64,000 bases of DNA from Microbacterium sp. MYb54 (GCF_002979515.1 NZ_PCPA01000005.1:1-64000); one strand, 5' to 3'; shown: positions 1 to 8,304, counted from the first letter of the stretch. The notes: generated by a model not told the origin, from the sequence alone. Program-made: numbers and translations.

Positions 1-996
1 GTCGGCCGTCGAGGGGGTTCCGCCGGGGAGGAGCAGGAGAGGCGCGGTGGGGCCGAGCGGGTCCACGGGGGCGAGCGCTCGCAGGAGAGCGGCATCGTCG
101 AGTCCGGCTTCGCGGAGGGCGGCGACCTCGAGCGGGTTCAGGTCGACCGGCATCGGCCCGTTGCCCAGGTCGGTGCCGTAGAGCACGGTGCCGCCGGCGG
201 CGTGGAAGCGGCGCACGTTGTCGACCGCGATCGCACGTTCCGGGTCGTCGTGGATCGCCAGGGTCGAGATCCATGAGGCGTCAGCCGCCTGGCGCGCGAT
301 CTCGTCGTCGTCGAGGCGCTCCGTGAACGGGGCATGGGCGAGACGTGCCGCCCCGAGACTGACCACGCGCTGCGCTTCGCCCGCACCCTCGGCGTGCGCG
401 ACGACGAGGAGGCCGCGGTCGGCGGCGAGTCCGACGATCCGGCGGAAGAGGTCGTCGGCGAAGACGGGTCCCGCGATGCTGTTGCTGGTGACCTTGATAC
501 AGGAGGCGCCGGCATCCGCCATCTCCGTGACGGCTTCGACCGCGGCATCCACGTCGGCGATCTCACGCACCGAGCCTGCCGGGGACCACGAGCGGTCGGA
601 GGGGTAGCCGCCCGGAGCGGTCAGGAACGCGCCGGCGAAGTCGATCTCCACCGCCTGCCGGGTTCGTATCTCAGGAGCATGAGCGTCGGCCGGGCCGGAT
701 TCGCCCGTGGCGGACCGGTCGGAGGGTGTTCCTCCTGAGTTGTGCACGGCGAGCCGGCGCAGTTCCTCGGGCTTTCCGCCGAGGTCGACCACGCGACCGA
801 GACGGGAGCCCGCCAGCAGGGCGTGATCCACCAGCTGCAGGTGCACGTGGTGGTCGGTGAACCCACCGATGATGACGCCTTCGATGCGGGGAAGTCCGGC
901 GGGCGGGACCTCTTCGCGCAGCCGCACACGCCCGTCGACGAGCTCGACGACGCCCTCGCGCCACCCGAACCCGTCGAAGAACGTCGCGGCGTGCAT
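1..996 (-). CDS. Amidohydrolase family protein, C-terminus cut off by the window edge
   Basis: The minus frame stays open from an ATG at 996 to base 1, giving 332 residues with no stop, so the gene continues beyond the window. The segment IIGGFTDHHVHLQ near residue 40 carries the HxH metal-binding signature of the amidohydrolase superfamily. Further expected elements are the strand CIKVTSNS, the histidine in VVAHAEG and the aspartate in LYGTDLGNG. The start overlaps the kynA stop as TGATG, which implies translational coupling. Linkage to tryptophan dioxygenase suggests it hydrolyses a ring or amide in that neighbourhood of metabolism. It is not the usual kynurenine formamidase fold, so the substrate is unknown. 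Confidence 0.85.
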   Translation of the reverse strand, partial: MHAATFFDGFGWREGVVELVDGRVRLREEVPPAGLPRIEGVIIGGFTDHHVHLQLVDHALLAGSRLGRVVDLGGKPEELRRLAVHNSGGTPSDRSATGESGPADAHAPEIRTRQAVEIDFAGAFLTAPGGYPSDRSWSPAGSVREIADVDAAVEAVTEMADAGASCIKVTSNSIAGPVFADDLFRRIVGLAADRGLLVVAHAEGAGEAQRVVSLGAARLAHAPFTERLDDDEIARQAADASWISTLAIHDDPERAIAVDNVRRFHAAGGTVLYGTDLGNGPMPVDLNPLEVAALREAGLDDAALLRALAPVDPLGPTAPLLLLPGGTPSTAD

Positions 997-1847
997 CAGC
1001 GGCCGATCTCGGTGCGCACGGTGTAGAGCTCGGGGAAGAAGGTCAGATCCAGCGCGCGCTGCAGGAAGCCGACGCCGCTGGAGCCGCCGGTACCGACCTT
1101 CATGCCGATCGTGCGGGCGACGGTCTTGAGGTGCCGGAAGCGCCAGAACTGGAAGTTGTCCTCGAGGTCGACCAGGTCTTCGCACGCCTCGTACAGGTCC
1201 CAGTACCGGCTCGGGTCCTGATAGATCTCGCGGATCGCGGGCACCAGCTCCGGGGTTTCCCGGTACGGCTCGCGCACGTCGCGTTCGAGGATCTCGGTCG
1301 GGATCGGCAGCCCGCGTCGAGCGGCGAAGCGCAGGAACTCGTCGTACAGCGTCGGCTTCTCCCACTCGGCGGTGAGGAGAGCGAGGTTGGCGGGGTGGTC
1401 GGCGAAGACGCTCAGCATCTTCTCGTTCTTGTTGCCGAGCGCGAACTCCACCGCCCGGTACTGCACGGACTGGAACCCGGACGAGTTGCCCAGAGCGCCG
1501 CGGAACTGCGCGTACTCGGTGGGGGTGAGGGTGGCGAGCACCGACCATTGCTGCGTCATCACGTCCTGGATGCGCTTGACCCTGGCGATGCGCTTCAGGG
1601 CCTCGCGCAGATCGTCGCGGGCGAGAAGCTCACGGGCGGAGGACAGCTCGTGCAGCAGCTGCTTGAGCCACAGCTCGGTGGTCTGGTGCTGGATGATGAA
1701 CAGCATCTCGTCGTGGTGCTGGGGTTCGCTCACCGGATGCTGCGCCGTGAGCAGCTGGTCCAGCGCCAGGTACGAGCCGTACGTCATCCGGCCCGAGAGG
1801 TCGGTGACGATGCCGGATTCGAGGGCGCGTTCGTTCTCGGTGTGCAT
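996..1847 (-). CDS. kynA: Tryptophan 2,3-dioxygenase
   Basis: Heme enzyme of 283 residues that opens the indole ring of L-tryptophan to N-formylkynurenine, the first step of the kynurenine pathway. The signature DEMLFIIQHQTTELW spans residues 46-60, with the substrate-pocket Phe and His around 50-54. R116 (QFRG) and T253 (GTGG) match known substrate contacts, and H239 (FRHL) fits the heme ligand. Length is normal for the bacterial family. No Shine-Dalgarno precedes ATG 1847, but a promoter ends at the start codon, so the mRNA is probably leaderless. It is coupled to the downstream amidohydrolase. No kynureninase or formamidase is visible here. Confidence 0.95.
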   Translation of the reverse strand: MHTENERALESGIVTDLSGRMTYGSYLALDQLLTAQHPVSEPQHHDEMLFIIQHQTTELWLKQLLHELSSARELLARDDLREALKRIARVKRIQDVMTQQWSVLATLTPTEYAQFRGALGNSSGFQSVQYRAVEFALGNKNEKMLSVFADHPANLALLTAEWEKPTLYDEFLRFAARRGLPIPTEILERDVREPYRETPELVPAIREIYQDPSRYWDLYEACEDLVDLEDNFQFWRFRHLKTVARTIGMKVGTGGSSGVGFLQRALDLTFFPELYTVRTEIGR

Positions 1848-1853
1848 GTGCCG

Positions 1854-1882
1854 AACATATCACTTTCGTGGCGATCGTCACA
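1854..1882 (-). promoter_or_regulatory. Predicted leaderless promoter of kynA with central palindrome
   Basis: On the minus strand TGTGAC (1882-1877) and TATGTT (1859-1854) are separated by 17 bases, which places the transcript start at or within a base of the kynA ATG. Between the hexamers lies an imperfect palindrome, GTGGCGATCGTCAC on the plus strand at 1868-1881. It is a plausible operator, but no regulator gene is adjacent. Pattern call only. Confidence 0.45.
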
Positions 1883-2084
1883 GGAGTGTTATGTCGCGCT
1901 GGTGCTTTCTGACGTACGCACGTTCGCGGTGCGGTCGACTCGTCTCGTCGATCGTGCGGATCACCGCACCGGTCAGTCCATGGAGCGCGAATCCCACGCC
2001 GAACAGCACCACGGCCCCGATGATCACGACCAGCGGCAGCATCGGCCCGAAGAGCAGCACATAGAAGATCGCGCCGTTGTCCAT
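1878..2084 (-). CDS. Small single-span membrane protein, unknown
   Basis: A 68-residue protein whose first 40 residues form one or two hydrophobic helices (IFYVLLFGPMLPLVVIIG and VLFGVGFALHGLTG), followed by a basic tail rich in Arg, His and Lys. It is transcribed in the same direction as kynA, and its TGA overlaps the predicted kynA -35 region, so it is probably a separate unit. The plus-strand frame opposite it is antisense to kynA and looks spurious. No family recognised; the topology suggests a cytoplasmic basic tail. Confidence 0.6.
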   Translation of the reverse strand: MDNGAIFYVLLFGPMLPLVVIIGAVVLFGVGFALHGLTGAVIRTIDETSRPHRERAYVRKHQRDITLL

Positions 2085-2126
2085 GCGATCAACCTAGGGC
2101 GCGGACCCGGAATTCTGCTTTGAGTT

Positions 2127-3842
2127 TCAGAGCGCGGGAGTGCGCGGCGGAGGAGTGCGACGGGTTCCCGGGCTGCCGACAGCCTCGAAGGCTGCCGCGA
2201 AACCGAGCAACTTCGTGTCGTCGTAGGCCCGCCCGACGAACGTCAGGCCGATCGGCATCTCGATGTCGCTCATCAGGCCCATCGGCACCGTGACGGTCGG
2301 GATGCCGAGGTGGCGCACGGCGAGGTTGCCGTTCGCGATCCACACGCCGTTGCGCCAACCGAGGTCGGCGGACTCCGGGTTCACATCCATGTCGGCCGGG
2401 CCGACATCTGCGACCGCGGGAAAGACCACGGCATCGAGCCGCAGTACGTCCATCCACACTTCGAGGTCGCGGCGACGGGTCTCCTCCAGGCCGCGCAGGC
2501 CGTCTTCGAGCTCGGGCATGTCGGTGAACGAGGCGTCGGGATTGACGCGCACCCAGTCGGGATACTCGGCGATGTCGTCGTCGAAGCCCGTGTAGCGGTC
2601 GGGGAGTGCGCCATCGGGGTGGGGGAAGATCGTGGACCCGTCGACATCGACGAGGGAGTGCAGGGCCGGGTCGCCGTTCGCCCCGAGGAAGTCTTCCCAC
2701 GCCCACGCTGAGAGGTCGACGATCTCGCGGTGCAGGTACCCGGGCGAGACGAGGCCGCGGGTCGCGATGGTGTGGGCGCCCGGCCGATCGCCCTCGTAGT
2801 TAGACACCACGGGGAAGTCGACCTCGATCACTGTCGCTCCGGCGGCGGTGAGGTCGCGGCGTGCCGCCTCCCAGCGCTCGATGATGCTGGCGCGCGTCTC
2901 GATGCGCCGGCCGGTGGGGCCGCCGATGCCAGGGCTCTCGGCGCTGCCGGCATCCGGATCCGCGTTGATATACATGCGGGGGATGCCGACGCGCGCGCCG
3001 ACGAGCGCGCGCGCAGTGCCCGCGGCGAGGGCGGTATACGACTTCGGGCGGACGGCGGATGCGGTGGGCAGCTCCACCCACGGCTGCGCGCGCCAGAAGT
3101 CGCCGCGGGTCTCGGCGTCGTCGGCGACGATCACGTCGAGCACCTCGAGCAGGTCGGCCATGGTGCGGGTGTGCGGCACCACGACGTCCATCGTCGGTAC
3201 GAGTGGCCAATTGCCGCGGGTCGAGATCACTCCGCGCGACGGCGTGTAGGCGCACAGGGCGTTGTTGGTCGCCGGGCCCCGACCCGACGACCAGGTCTCC
3301 TCGCCCAGACCGAAGGCCGCGAAGCTCGCTGCCGTCGCCGTGCCGGATCCGTTCGACGAGCCGGAGGCGAAGGGCGCGGTGAGGAAGGCCGCGTTGTACG
3401 GGCTCTCGGCTCGGCCGTAGACGCCGCGCTGCATGCCGCCGTTGGCCATCGGGGGCATGTTCGTCAGCCCGAGGCAGATGGCGCCGCCCGCGCGCAGCCG
3501 CTCGATCGTGAACGCGTCGTGCTGGGCCACGAGCTGCGCGAACGCAGGACTCCCCGCGGCGGCGGTGAGCCCGCGCACCAGGTAGCTGTCTTTCGCGGTG
3601 TACGGGATGCCGTCGAGCGGCCCCAGGGCCTCCCCGCGGGCGCGCCGCGCGTCGGATTCCGTGGCCTCCCGCCGTGCCTCCGGGCTGGTGACCACGACGG
3701 CGTTCAGAGCGGTCTCGGTGTCGGGCGCGTCGAAGGCGGCGATCCGGGCGAGGTACGCATCGACCAGCTCGACCGCGGTCGTCTCGCCTGTCTCGAGGGC
3801 GCGTCGCAGGTCGGCGATGGACGCCTCGACCACGTCGAACAT
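2127..3842 (-). CDS. Amidase signature (AS) family hydrolase
   Basis: A 571-residue amidase. The Ser-cisSer-Lys triad of the family is visible: K84 in YTAKDSYL, the serines of GSSNGSGTA near 162-163, and S186 in ETWSSGRGPA, which replaces the usual GTDTGGSIR stretch. ATG 3842 overlaps the aguA stop as TGATG, which fixes the start; the longer open frame upstream is antisense-like arginine-rich sequence. Being coupled to agmatine deiminase it could hydrolyse a carbamoyl or acyl amine. N-carbamoylputrescine is the obvious candidate, but the classical enzyme for that is a nitrilase-fold protein, so this is inference. A second region near residues 270-330 is longer than in compact amidases. Confidence 0.88.
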   Translation of the reverse strand: MFDVVEASIADLRRALETGETTAVELVDAYLARIAAFDAPDTETALNAVVVTSPEARREATESDARRARGEALGPLDGIPYTAKDSYLVRGLTAAAGSPAFAQLVAQHDAFTIERLRAGGAICLGLTNMPPMANGGMQRGVYGRAESPYNAAFLTAPFASGSSNGSGTATAASFAAFGLGEETWSSGRGPATNNALCAYTPSRGVISTRGNWPLVPTMDVVVPHTRTMADLLEVLDVIVADDAETRGDFWRAQPWVELPTASAVRPKSYTALAAGTARALVGARVGIPRMYINADPDAGSAESPGIGGPTGRRIETRASIIERWEAARRDLTAAGATVIEVDFPVVSNYEGDRPGAHTIATRGLVSPGYLHREIVDLSAWAWEDFLGANGDPALHSLVDVDGSTIFPHPDGALPDRYTGFDDDIAEYPDWVRVNPDASFTDMPELEDGLRGLEETRRRDLEVWMDVLRLDAVVFPAVADVGPADMDVNPESADLGWRNGVWIANGNLAVRHLGIPTVTVPMGLMSDIEMPIGLTFVGRAYDDTKLLGFAAAFEAVGSPGTRRTPPPRTPAL

Positions 3843-4882
3843 CAGCGACTTCCGTCGAGCGCGGGCTGCTGCTGGGTGATGCAGTGGATGCCGCCGCCGC
3901 GGTCGAACAGGGGGCGAGCATCGACGGTGACGACCCGGCGTCCGGGATAGGCATCGGCGAGGATCTCGCGCGCCGCGGCATCGGCCTTCTCGTCGCCGAA
4001 GCCGCACGCCACCACGCCGTCGTTCGTCACCAGGTGGTTCACGTAGCTCCAGTCGACAGGACCCTCGTCGTCACTCAGCGTCGAAGGAGCTGGCAACCCG
4101 ATCACCTCGAAGCGGCGGCCGGCGGCATCCGTCTGCTCCGAGAGCAGGGCGCGCAGCTCACGGGTGACGGCGTGGTCGGGGTGATCGGGGTTCTGCTGGT
4201 CATGCAGGAGCAGTCGCCCCGGCGAGACGATGGTGGCGACGATGTCGACGTGGCCGTTCGTGCCGAAGTCGTCGTAGTCGCGGGTGAGCCCGCGGGGGAG
4301 CCAGACAGCCTTGGTCGCACCGATCGTGCGGGCCATCTCGGCCTCGATCCGCTGCTTGTCGGCGTAGGGGTTGCGTCGTGGATCGAGCTGCACGGTCTCG
4401 GTGAGGAGCACCGTGCCCTCGCCGTCGACGTGGATGCCGCCGCCCTCGTTCACGAGCGTGGAGCTCACGAGCTCGGCTCCGACGGCACCGGCGACGATGC
4501 GTGCGTGCTGCGCGGCCTTGCGCCATTCGGCCCATTCCGGGGCGCCCCAGCCGTTGAAGATCCAGTCGACAGCGCCGAGGACTCCCGGCCGCTCGTCGTC
4601 GACGACGAACGTCGGCCCGGAGTCGCGCATCCAGAACTCGTCGACGGGTGCCTCCACGATCTCGATGCTGCCGCTGAGCATGCGCCGAGCCCTGGCGATC
4701 TCGGTCGGATCGACCAGCATCGACACGGGCTCGAACTCGGCGACCGCATGGGCGACGGCGGTCCAGGTGGCGTAGCCCTCCTCGCGCTCGGCGTCGCTCG
4801 CGCCGAGGGTCTCGCCCTCGGCCGGGAACGCCATCCAGGTGCGCTCGTGAGGTGCGGTCTCGGTGGGCATGCGCCAGCTCAT
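3842..4882 (-). CDS. aguA: Agmatine deiminase / peptidylarginine-deiminase family
   Basis: A 346-residue enzyme of the guanidino-group-modifying superfamily. It should convert agmatine to N-carbamoylputrescine and ammonia. Visible signatures are WMRDSGP near residues 84-90, NEGGGIHVDG, GTNGHVD with the catalytic His, and the C-terminal GGGIHCIT with the nucleophile at about Cys334. A GAGGAG ribosome site lies just upstream of ATG 4882; MPTET four codons in is a less likely start. It is divergent from the TetR gene across 67 bases and translationally coupled to the amidase, so the pair is probably controlled by that TetR protein. Confidence 0.92.
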   Translation of the reverse strand: MSWRMPTETAPHERTWMAFPAEGETLGASDAEREEGYATWTAVAHAVAEFEPVSMLVDPTEIARARRMLSGSIEIVEAPVDEFWMRDSGPTFVVDDERPGVLGAVDWIFNGWGAPEWAEWRKAAQHARIVAGAVGAELVSSTLVNEGGGIHVDGEGTVLLTETVQLDPRRNPYADKQRIEAEMARTIGATKAVWLPRGLTRDYDDFGTNGHVDIVATIVSPGRLLLHDQQNPDHPDHAVTRELRALLSEQTDAAGRRFEVIGLPAPSTLSDDEGPVDWSYVNHLVTNDGVVACGFGDEKADAAAREILADAYPGRRVVTVDARPLFDRGGGIHCITQQQPALDGSR

Positions 4883-4912
4883 CGTGTTCTCCTCGCTGTT
4901 GCCGTTCGTCTA

Positions 4913-4941
4913 TTGAACATGCGATCAACAGGTGTTACGGT
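4913..4941 (+). promoter_or_regulatory. Leaderless promoter and candidate TetR operator between aguA and the TetR gene
   Basis: TTGAAC (4913-4918) and TACGGT (4936-4941) are spaced by 17 bases, putting the transcript start at the TetR ATG at 4950. The -35 box is the left arm of a 16-bp imperfect palindrome, TTGAACATGCGATCAA (4913-4928). A repressor bound there would block its own promoter and could also act on the divergent aguA promoter. Confidence 0.5.
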
Positions 4942-4949
4942 AGCCCCTG

Positions 4950-5687
4950 ATGAAGACCACGTCAACAGGTACCGCCGCTCGGCGGATGTCGCCGGAGGAG
5001 CGCGATCACTCGATCCTCGACGGTGCGCTCGGTCTTGCCCGCGAGAGCGGACTGGAGAGCCTCACCGTGCGGGCGGTCGCTGCCCGCGTCGGGGTCACCC
5101 CCGCACTGGTGGCGCACTACCGGCCGGGGATGGACACCTTCGTCGCCGACGTCTTCGGGCTGATTGTGGCGGCGGAGCGGGACGAGGTGATCGCCGCCTT
5201 CGACGACACGGCCTTCGACGACGCCGACGATCTGCGGGCCGATCTGCTGCGCCTGATCGAGACTCTGCTCGACGCCGACCGCGACGATGTCACGCTCATC
5301 TGGGTGCAGGCCTGGGCGCTCGGTGCCCGCAACGATGCGCTCGCGGCGCGTGTGCGGCAGGAGATGGACGGGTGGCAGAGCGCGCTCGAGGAGATCTTCG
5401 CCCGTGCCGCCGTCACAGGGGCGATCGCCGCCGGCCGTGCCGACACCGCCGCGTGGCTGCTGCTCGCGATGGTCGACGGCATGAATGCGCACTCGCTGGT
5501 GAAGTGGGCACCTCGCGACCGTGCCGACCTCGCCAGACGGGCGCTGTCCGCGGTGCTCGACAGCGCGACATCCGATGCTCTCGCCACCGATTCCCGATCC
5601 ACAGATTCCCGATCCACAGATTCCCGATCCACAGATTCCCGATCCACAGACTCCCGATCCGATGACTCCAGATCTGATGACAAGTAA
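4950..5687 (+). CDS. TetR-family regulator with repetitive TDSRS tail
   Basis: A 245-residue regulator. The N-terminal helix-turn-helix includes ESLTVRAVAARVGVTPALVAHY (about 41-62), followed by an all-helical ligand domain with WVQAWALGARN near 117-127. The last 30-odd residues are a run of TDSRS units encoded by a 15-bp tandem repeat, giving a polar, disordered tail not expected in the family. Ten bases separate its stop from the decarboxylase start, so the two form an operon divergent from aguA-amidase. Likely a repressor responding to an amine or amino acid; the ligand is unknown. No ribosome site is visible, which fits a leaderless mRNA. Confidence 0.9.
   Translation: MKTTSTGTAARRMSPEERDHSILDGALGLARESGLESLTVRAVAARVGVTPALVAHYRPGMDTFVADVFGLIVAAERDEVIAAFDDTAFDDADDLRADLLRLIETLLDADRDDVTLIWVQAWALGARNDALAARVRQEMDGWQSALEEIFARAAVTGAIAAGRADTAAWLLLAMVDGMNAHSLVKWAPRDRADLARRALSAVLDSATSDALATDSRSTDSRSTDSRSTDSRSTDSRSDDSRSDDK
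5586..5675 (+). repeat. 15-bp tandem repeat encoding (TDSRS)n
   Basis: Six consecutive 15-base units start at 5586, 5601, 5616, 5631, 5646 and 5661, with consensus ACAGATTCCCGATCC. The middle copies are identical; the first and the last two diverge. The unit is a multiple of three, so copy-number change alters only the tail length of the TetR protein. Confidence 0.95.
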
Positions 5688-5697
5688 AGGAACGCCC

Positions 5698-7071
5698 ATG
5701 GATGCTGTGCGCATGCACGCGGCCTCGCCCGAATCGACCGCGATCGTCGATGCAGTGCTCGACTACTCGCGCCGCCGCATGCTCGCAGCCGATGTGCCGC
5801 TCGACAAGCCGCAGTCCGAGGCCGAGCTCAACCGTCTCGTCGGACCGACGATCACCGACTCGGGGCTCGGCGCCGCGCGCGCCCTGAGCGTGTTCGAGCA
5901 CGTCCTCGCGCCGGCGTGCCTGACCACGAGCCACCCGCTGTATCTGTCGTTCATCCCGACGGCGCCGACCATGGCCGCGATCGCGTTCGACCTGGTGGTG
6001 TCGGCCTCCGGGCTCTACGGCGGCAGCTGGCTCGAAGGCGCAGGTGCCGTGCACGCCGAGAACGAGGTGCTGTCCTGGCTCGCGAGCGAGTTCGGGCTGC
6101 CCGACACTGCGGGCGGGGTGTTCGTGCAGGGCGGCACGATCGGAAACCTGTCGGCACTGGTCGCCGCGCGCGAGGCCGCCAAGGCTCGTCTGGTCGCGGC
6201 CGGCAGAGATCTGCCGACCCGGTGGAAGATCCTGTGCAGCGTCGAGGCGCATTCCTCCAACAAGTCGGCCGCGAAGATCATGGACGTCGATGTGCTGCTG
6301 GTCCCGGCCGGCGACGACGGCGTGCTGCGGGCAGAGGGCGTGCGCGAGGCCCTCCTCGAGCACGGTGACGAGATCTGTGCGGTGGTCGCGACCGGGGGTT
6401 CGACGAATTTCGGCATCGTCGACGACATCAAGGGCATCGCCGCGCTCAAGGACGAGTTCGACTTCTGGCTACACATCGATGGCGCCTACGGCCTCACCGC
6501 GATGCTGGCCCCCGAGGCGCGGCACATCTTCGAGGGCGTCGAGCGTGCAGACTCGGTCATCGTCGACCCGCACAAGTGGCTCTTCGCGCCGTTCGACTGC
6601 TGTGCCCTGATCTACCGCGACCCCGACAGCGGGCGCCGGGCGCACACGCAGCACGCCGAGTACCTCGACATCCTGACCGACGTCGACGAGTACAGCCCCT
6701 CGGACTACTCGATCCAGCTCACCCGGCGACCGCGCGGTCTGCCGATGTGGTTCTCGGTCGCGACCTACGGGGTGAACGCCTACCGTGAGGCCGTGAGCGC
6801 CGGACTCGCACTGACGCGACGGATCGCCGACGAAATCGCCCGACGGCCGGAGCTGCGTCTGGTGCGCGACCCGCAGCTTTCGATCGTGGTGTTCGAGCGG
6901 GAAGGGTGGGAGCGCGCCGACTACGACCGGTGGTCGGCGGCACTGCTCGACTCGCAGCGGGCGTTCGTGGTGCCGAGCTCGCACGCCGGGCGTCCGAACA
7001 CGCGCTTCGCGATCCTGAACCCGCTCACCACGTTCGAAGACCTCGTCGGCATCCTCGACACGATGAAGTAA
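5698..7071 (+). CDS. PLP-dependent group II amino acid decarboxylase
   Basis: A 457-residue enzyme of the aromatic-L-amino-acid/glutamate decarboxylase family. VEAHSS contains the stacking His (about 185), HIDGAYG the PLP-binding Asp (D261), and DPHKWLFAPFD the Schiff-base lysine (K293). The start at 5698 is chosen because AAAGGA lies a few bases upstream; the frame also extends further upstream through the repeat tract. It would decarboxylate an amino acid to an amine in the cytoplasm. Divergence from agmatine deiminase and control by the same TetR suggest amine metabolism, but the substrate cannot be read from sequence. Confidence 0.9.
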   Translation: MDAVRMHAASPESTAIVDAVLDYSRRRMLAADVPLDKPQSEAELNRLVGPTITDSGLGAARALSVFEHVLAPACLTTSHPLYLSFIPTAPTMAAIAFDLVVSASGLYGGSWLEGAGAVHAENEVLSWLASEFGLPDTAGGVFVQGGTIGNLSALVAAREAAKARLVAAGRDLPTRWKILCSVEAHSSNKSAAKIMDVDVLLVPAGDDGVLRAEGVREALLEHGDEICAVVATGGSTNFGIVDDIKGIAALKDEFDFWLHIDGAYGLTAMLAPEARHIFEGVERADSVIVDPHKWLFAPFDCCALIYRDPDSGRRAHTQHAEYLDILTDVDEYSPSDYSIQLTRRPRGLPMWFSVATYGVNAYREAVSAGLALTRRIADEIARRPELRLVRDPQLSIVVFEREGWERADYDRWSAALLDSQRAFVVPSSHAGRPNTRFAILNPLTTFEDLVGILDTMK

Positions 7072-7086
7072 GACACGATGAAGTAG
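7057..7086 (+). repeat. 15-bp tandem duplication over the decarboxylase stop codon
   Basis: The unit GACACGATGAAGTAA at 7057-7071 is followed at once by GACACGATGAAGTAG at 7072-7086. The second copy repeats the last codons and a second stop. It looks like a recent slippage or duplication event with no effect on the protein. Confidence 0.9.
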
Positions 7087-7114
7087 AAGGCGGGCGTCGG
7101 AGCGCCGCGCCGAC

Positions 7115-8170
7115 TCAGCGCGTGGTGTGCGCGTCGAGGAAGTCGATGGTCTTCTGCAGGGCGGTCTGCGCGTCGGGCAGGTCGAGGTGGAACTGGTACT
7201 CGTGCGGGAGCTGCGGCTCATGCGGGGCGGGCCAGAACTGGGTCGTCACATCGACTCCGAGCTCATCGAGCCGCTGCGCCATCGGGATCGACTGCAGCCA
7301 CGTGAGGCCATCGCCGTTGCCCCCCGAGATATAGGTCGTCGGGAAGTCGGCGGTGACCCAGTCGACGGTCGACATGGTCGATCCGGTCGAATCCTCGGCC
7401 CACGTCTTCGTGCCCGCGTACGCCCACATCGAGGTCTTCAATCCCCATCCGGCGATGCCCTGTAGTCGTGCGAGCGCTGCGAGGTCGTACACGCCGCAAT
7501 TCAGCACGGTCGCGACGAGCTGGTGGGATGAGATCGACGGTGTGATGTCCATGATCTCGGCGTAGTCGGTGCTCGTGATCAGGGTCGCCATCTGGCTGGC
7601 CAGCTGCGCGCCGGCGGAATCTCCCGCGAGCACGATCTGCGAGGGGTCGACGCCCAGCTCTTCGGCATGCGCGTCGATGTAGGCGAGTGCTTCGTTGAGC
7701 TGGTGCACAGCGAGCGGGTACACGCCCTCAGGGCCGATCGTGTAGTTCACGCCGATGGTCGTGTAACCCTCGCCGGCGAGGATGCGCAGGTACGGGTCGA
7801 CGTTCTCTTTCGCCCCGGAGATCCAGGCACCGCCGTGGATCCAGACGACAGTGGGCAGCGGGCCCGTGGCGGATGCCGGACGGAACAGATCCATCGTGGT
7901 GTCCGCACCGTCATCGCCGTATGCGACGTCGAGCTTCTCGGTGAGCTTCGTGTCGGAGACGTACTTGTCCATCTCGGCAGCGGTCTCCTCGCCGCCCTTC
8001 GTGAAGACAGCGCGGATGATCATGGCCGATGGCCACGGGGTGAGGGATCCGACGATCGCCACTACGGCCACCACTGCGACGACCACTCCCACCGAGATCT
8101 TCGTCCGATGCCAGGGGCGTCGGACGTGCTTCGGGCGTGCGGTTTCTTCGGCGTGTGCGTCGATGCTCAT
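7115..8170 (-). CDS. Membrane-anchored alpha/beta hydrolase (HSL-type esterase)
   Basis: A 351-residue protein. A basic N-terminus is followed by one hydrophobic helix (about 25-47, rich in Val and Ala) and then an alpha/beta-hydrolase domain facing outside. HGGAW (112-116) is the oxyanion hole of the hormone-sensitive-lipase group; GDSAG (183-187) holds the nucleophile Ser185. A late Asp (GNGDG) and His (APHEPQLPHE) can complete the triad. The start at 8170 has GGAGGGG five bases upstream; an ATG 12 bases earlier would place that ribosome site inside the gene. It is convergent with the decarboxylase. A carboxylesterase or deacylase is likely, substrate unknown. Confidence 0.85.
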   Translation of the reverse strand: MSIDAHAEETARPKHVRRPWHRTKISVGVVVAVVAVVAIVGSLTPWPSAMIIRAVFTKGGEETAAEMDKYVSDTKLTEKLDVAYGDDGADTTMDLFRPASATGPLPTVVWIHGGAWISGAKENVDPYLRILAGEGYTTIGVNYTIGPEGVYPLAVHQLNEALAYIDAHAEELGVDPSQIVLAGDSAGAQLASQMATLITSTDYAEIMDITPSISSHQLVATVLNCGVYDLAALARLQGIAGWGLKTSMWAYAGTKTWAEDSTGSTMSTVDWVTADFPTTYISGGNGDGLTWLQSIPMAQRLDELGVDVTTQFWPAPHEPQLPHEYQFHLDLPDAQTALQKTIDFLDAHTTR

Positions 8171-8219
8171 GGACCCCTCCACCGCTCAGTGTGCCAGTAT
8201 TCCGGTGCTCATCTCGTCG

Positions 8220-8278
8220 TTCGAATCGCGCAACTTGCCGCAAATCACGGTGGAATGCGACCAGTTGCGCGATTCGAA
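8220..8278. repeat. Perfect 16-bp inverted repeat with 27-base spacer
   Basis: Arms 8220-8235 (TTCGAATCGCGCAACT) and 8263-8278 are exact reverse complements. The element lies 27 bases beyond the stop of the minus-strand TetR gene and about 50 bases upstream of the esterase start. There is no T-rich tract, so it is a poor intrinsic terminator. Transcript stabilisation, a dyad for DNA binding or a small mobile palindrome remain possible. Confidence 0.6.
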
Positions 8279-8304
8279 GGCGGCCCGAGCCACCGCCACG
8301 GGGC

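Noticed and set aside
2082..2093. CATGCGATCAAC, identical to 12 bases of the candidate TetR operator at 4918-4929
   Set aside because: Only the right half is shared, there is no palindrome at 2082, and it covers the start codon of an unrelated small gene. Probably chance.
5413..5714. Minus-strand open frames with CGSGI or similar repeats
   Set aside because: These are the complement of the 15-bp tandem repeat in the TetR gene, which stays open in all frames because its period is divisible by three.
8215..8232. GTTCGAATC resembling a tRNA T-loop
   Set aside because: The flanking bases do not form a T-arm stem, and no anticodon or acceptor arms are present. The sequence is the left arm of the inverted repeat at 8220-8278.
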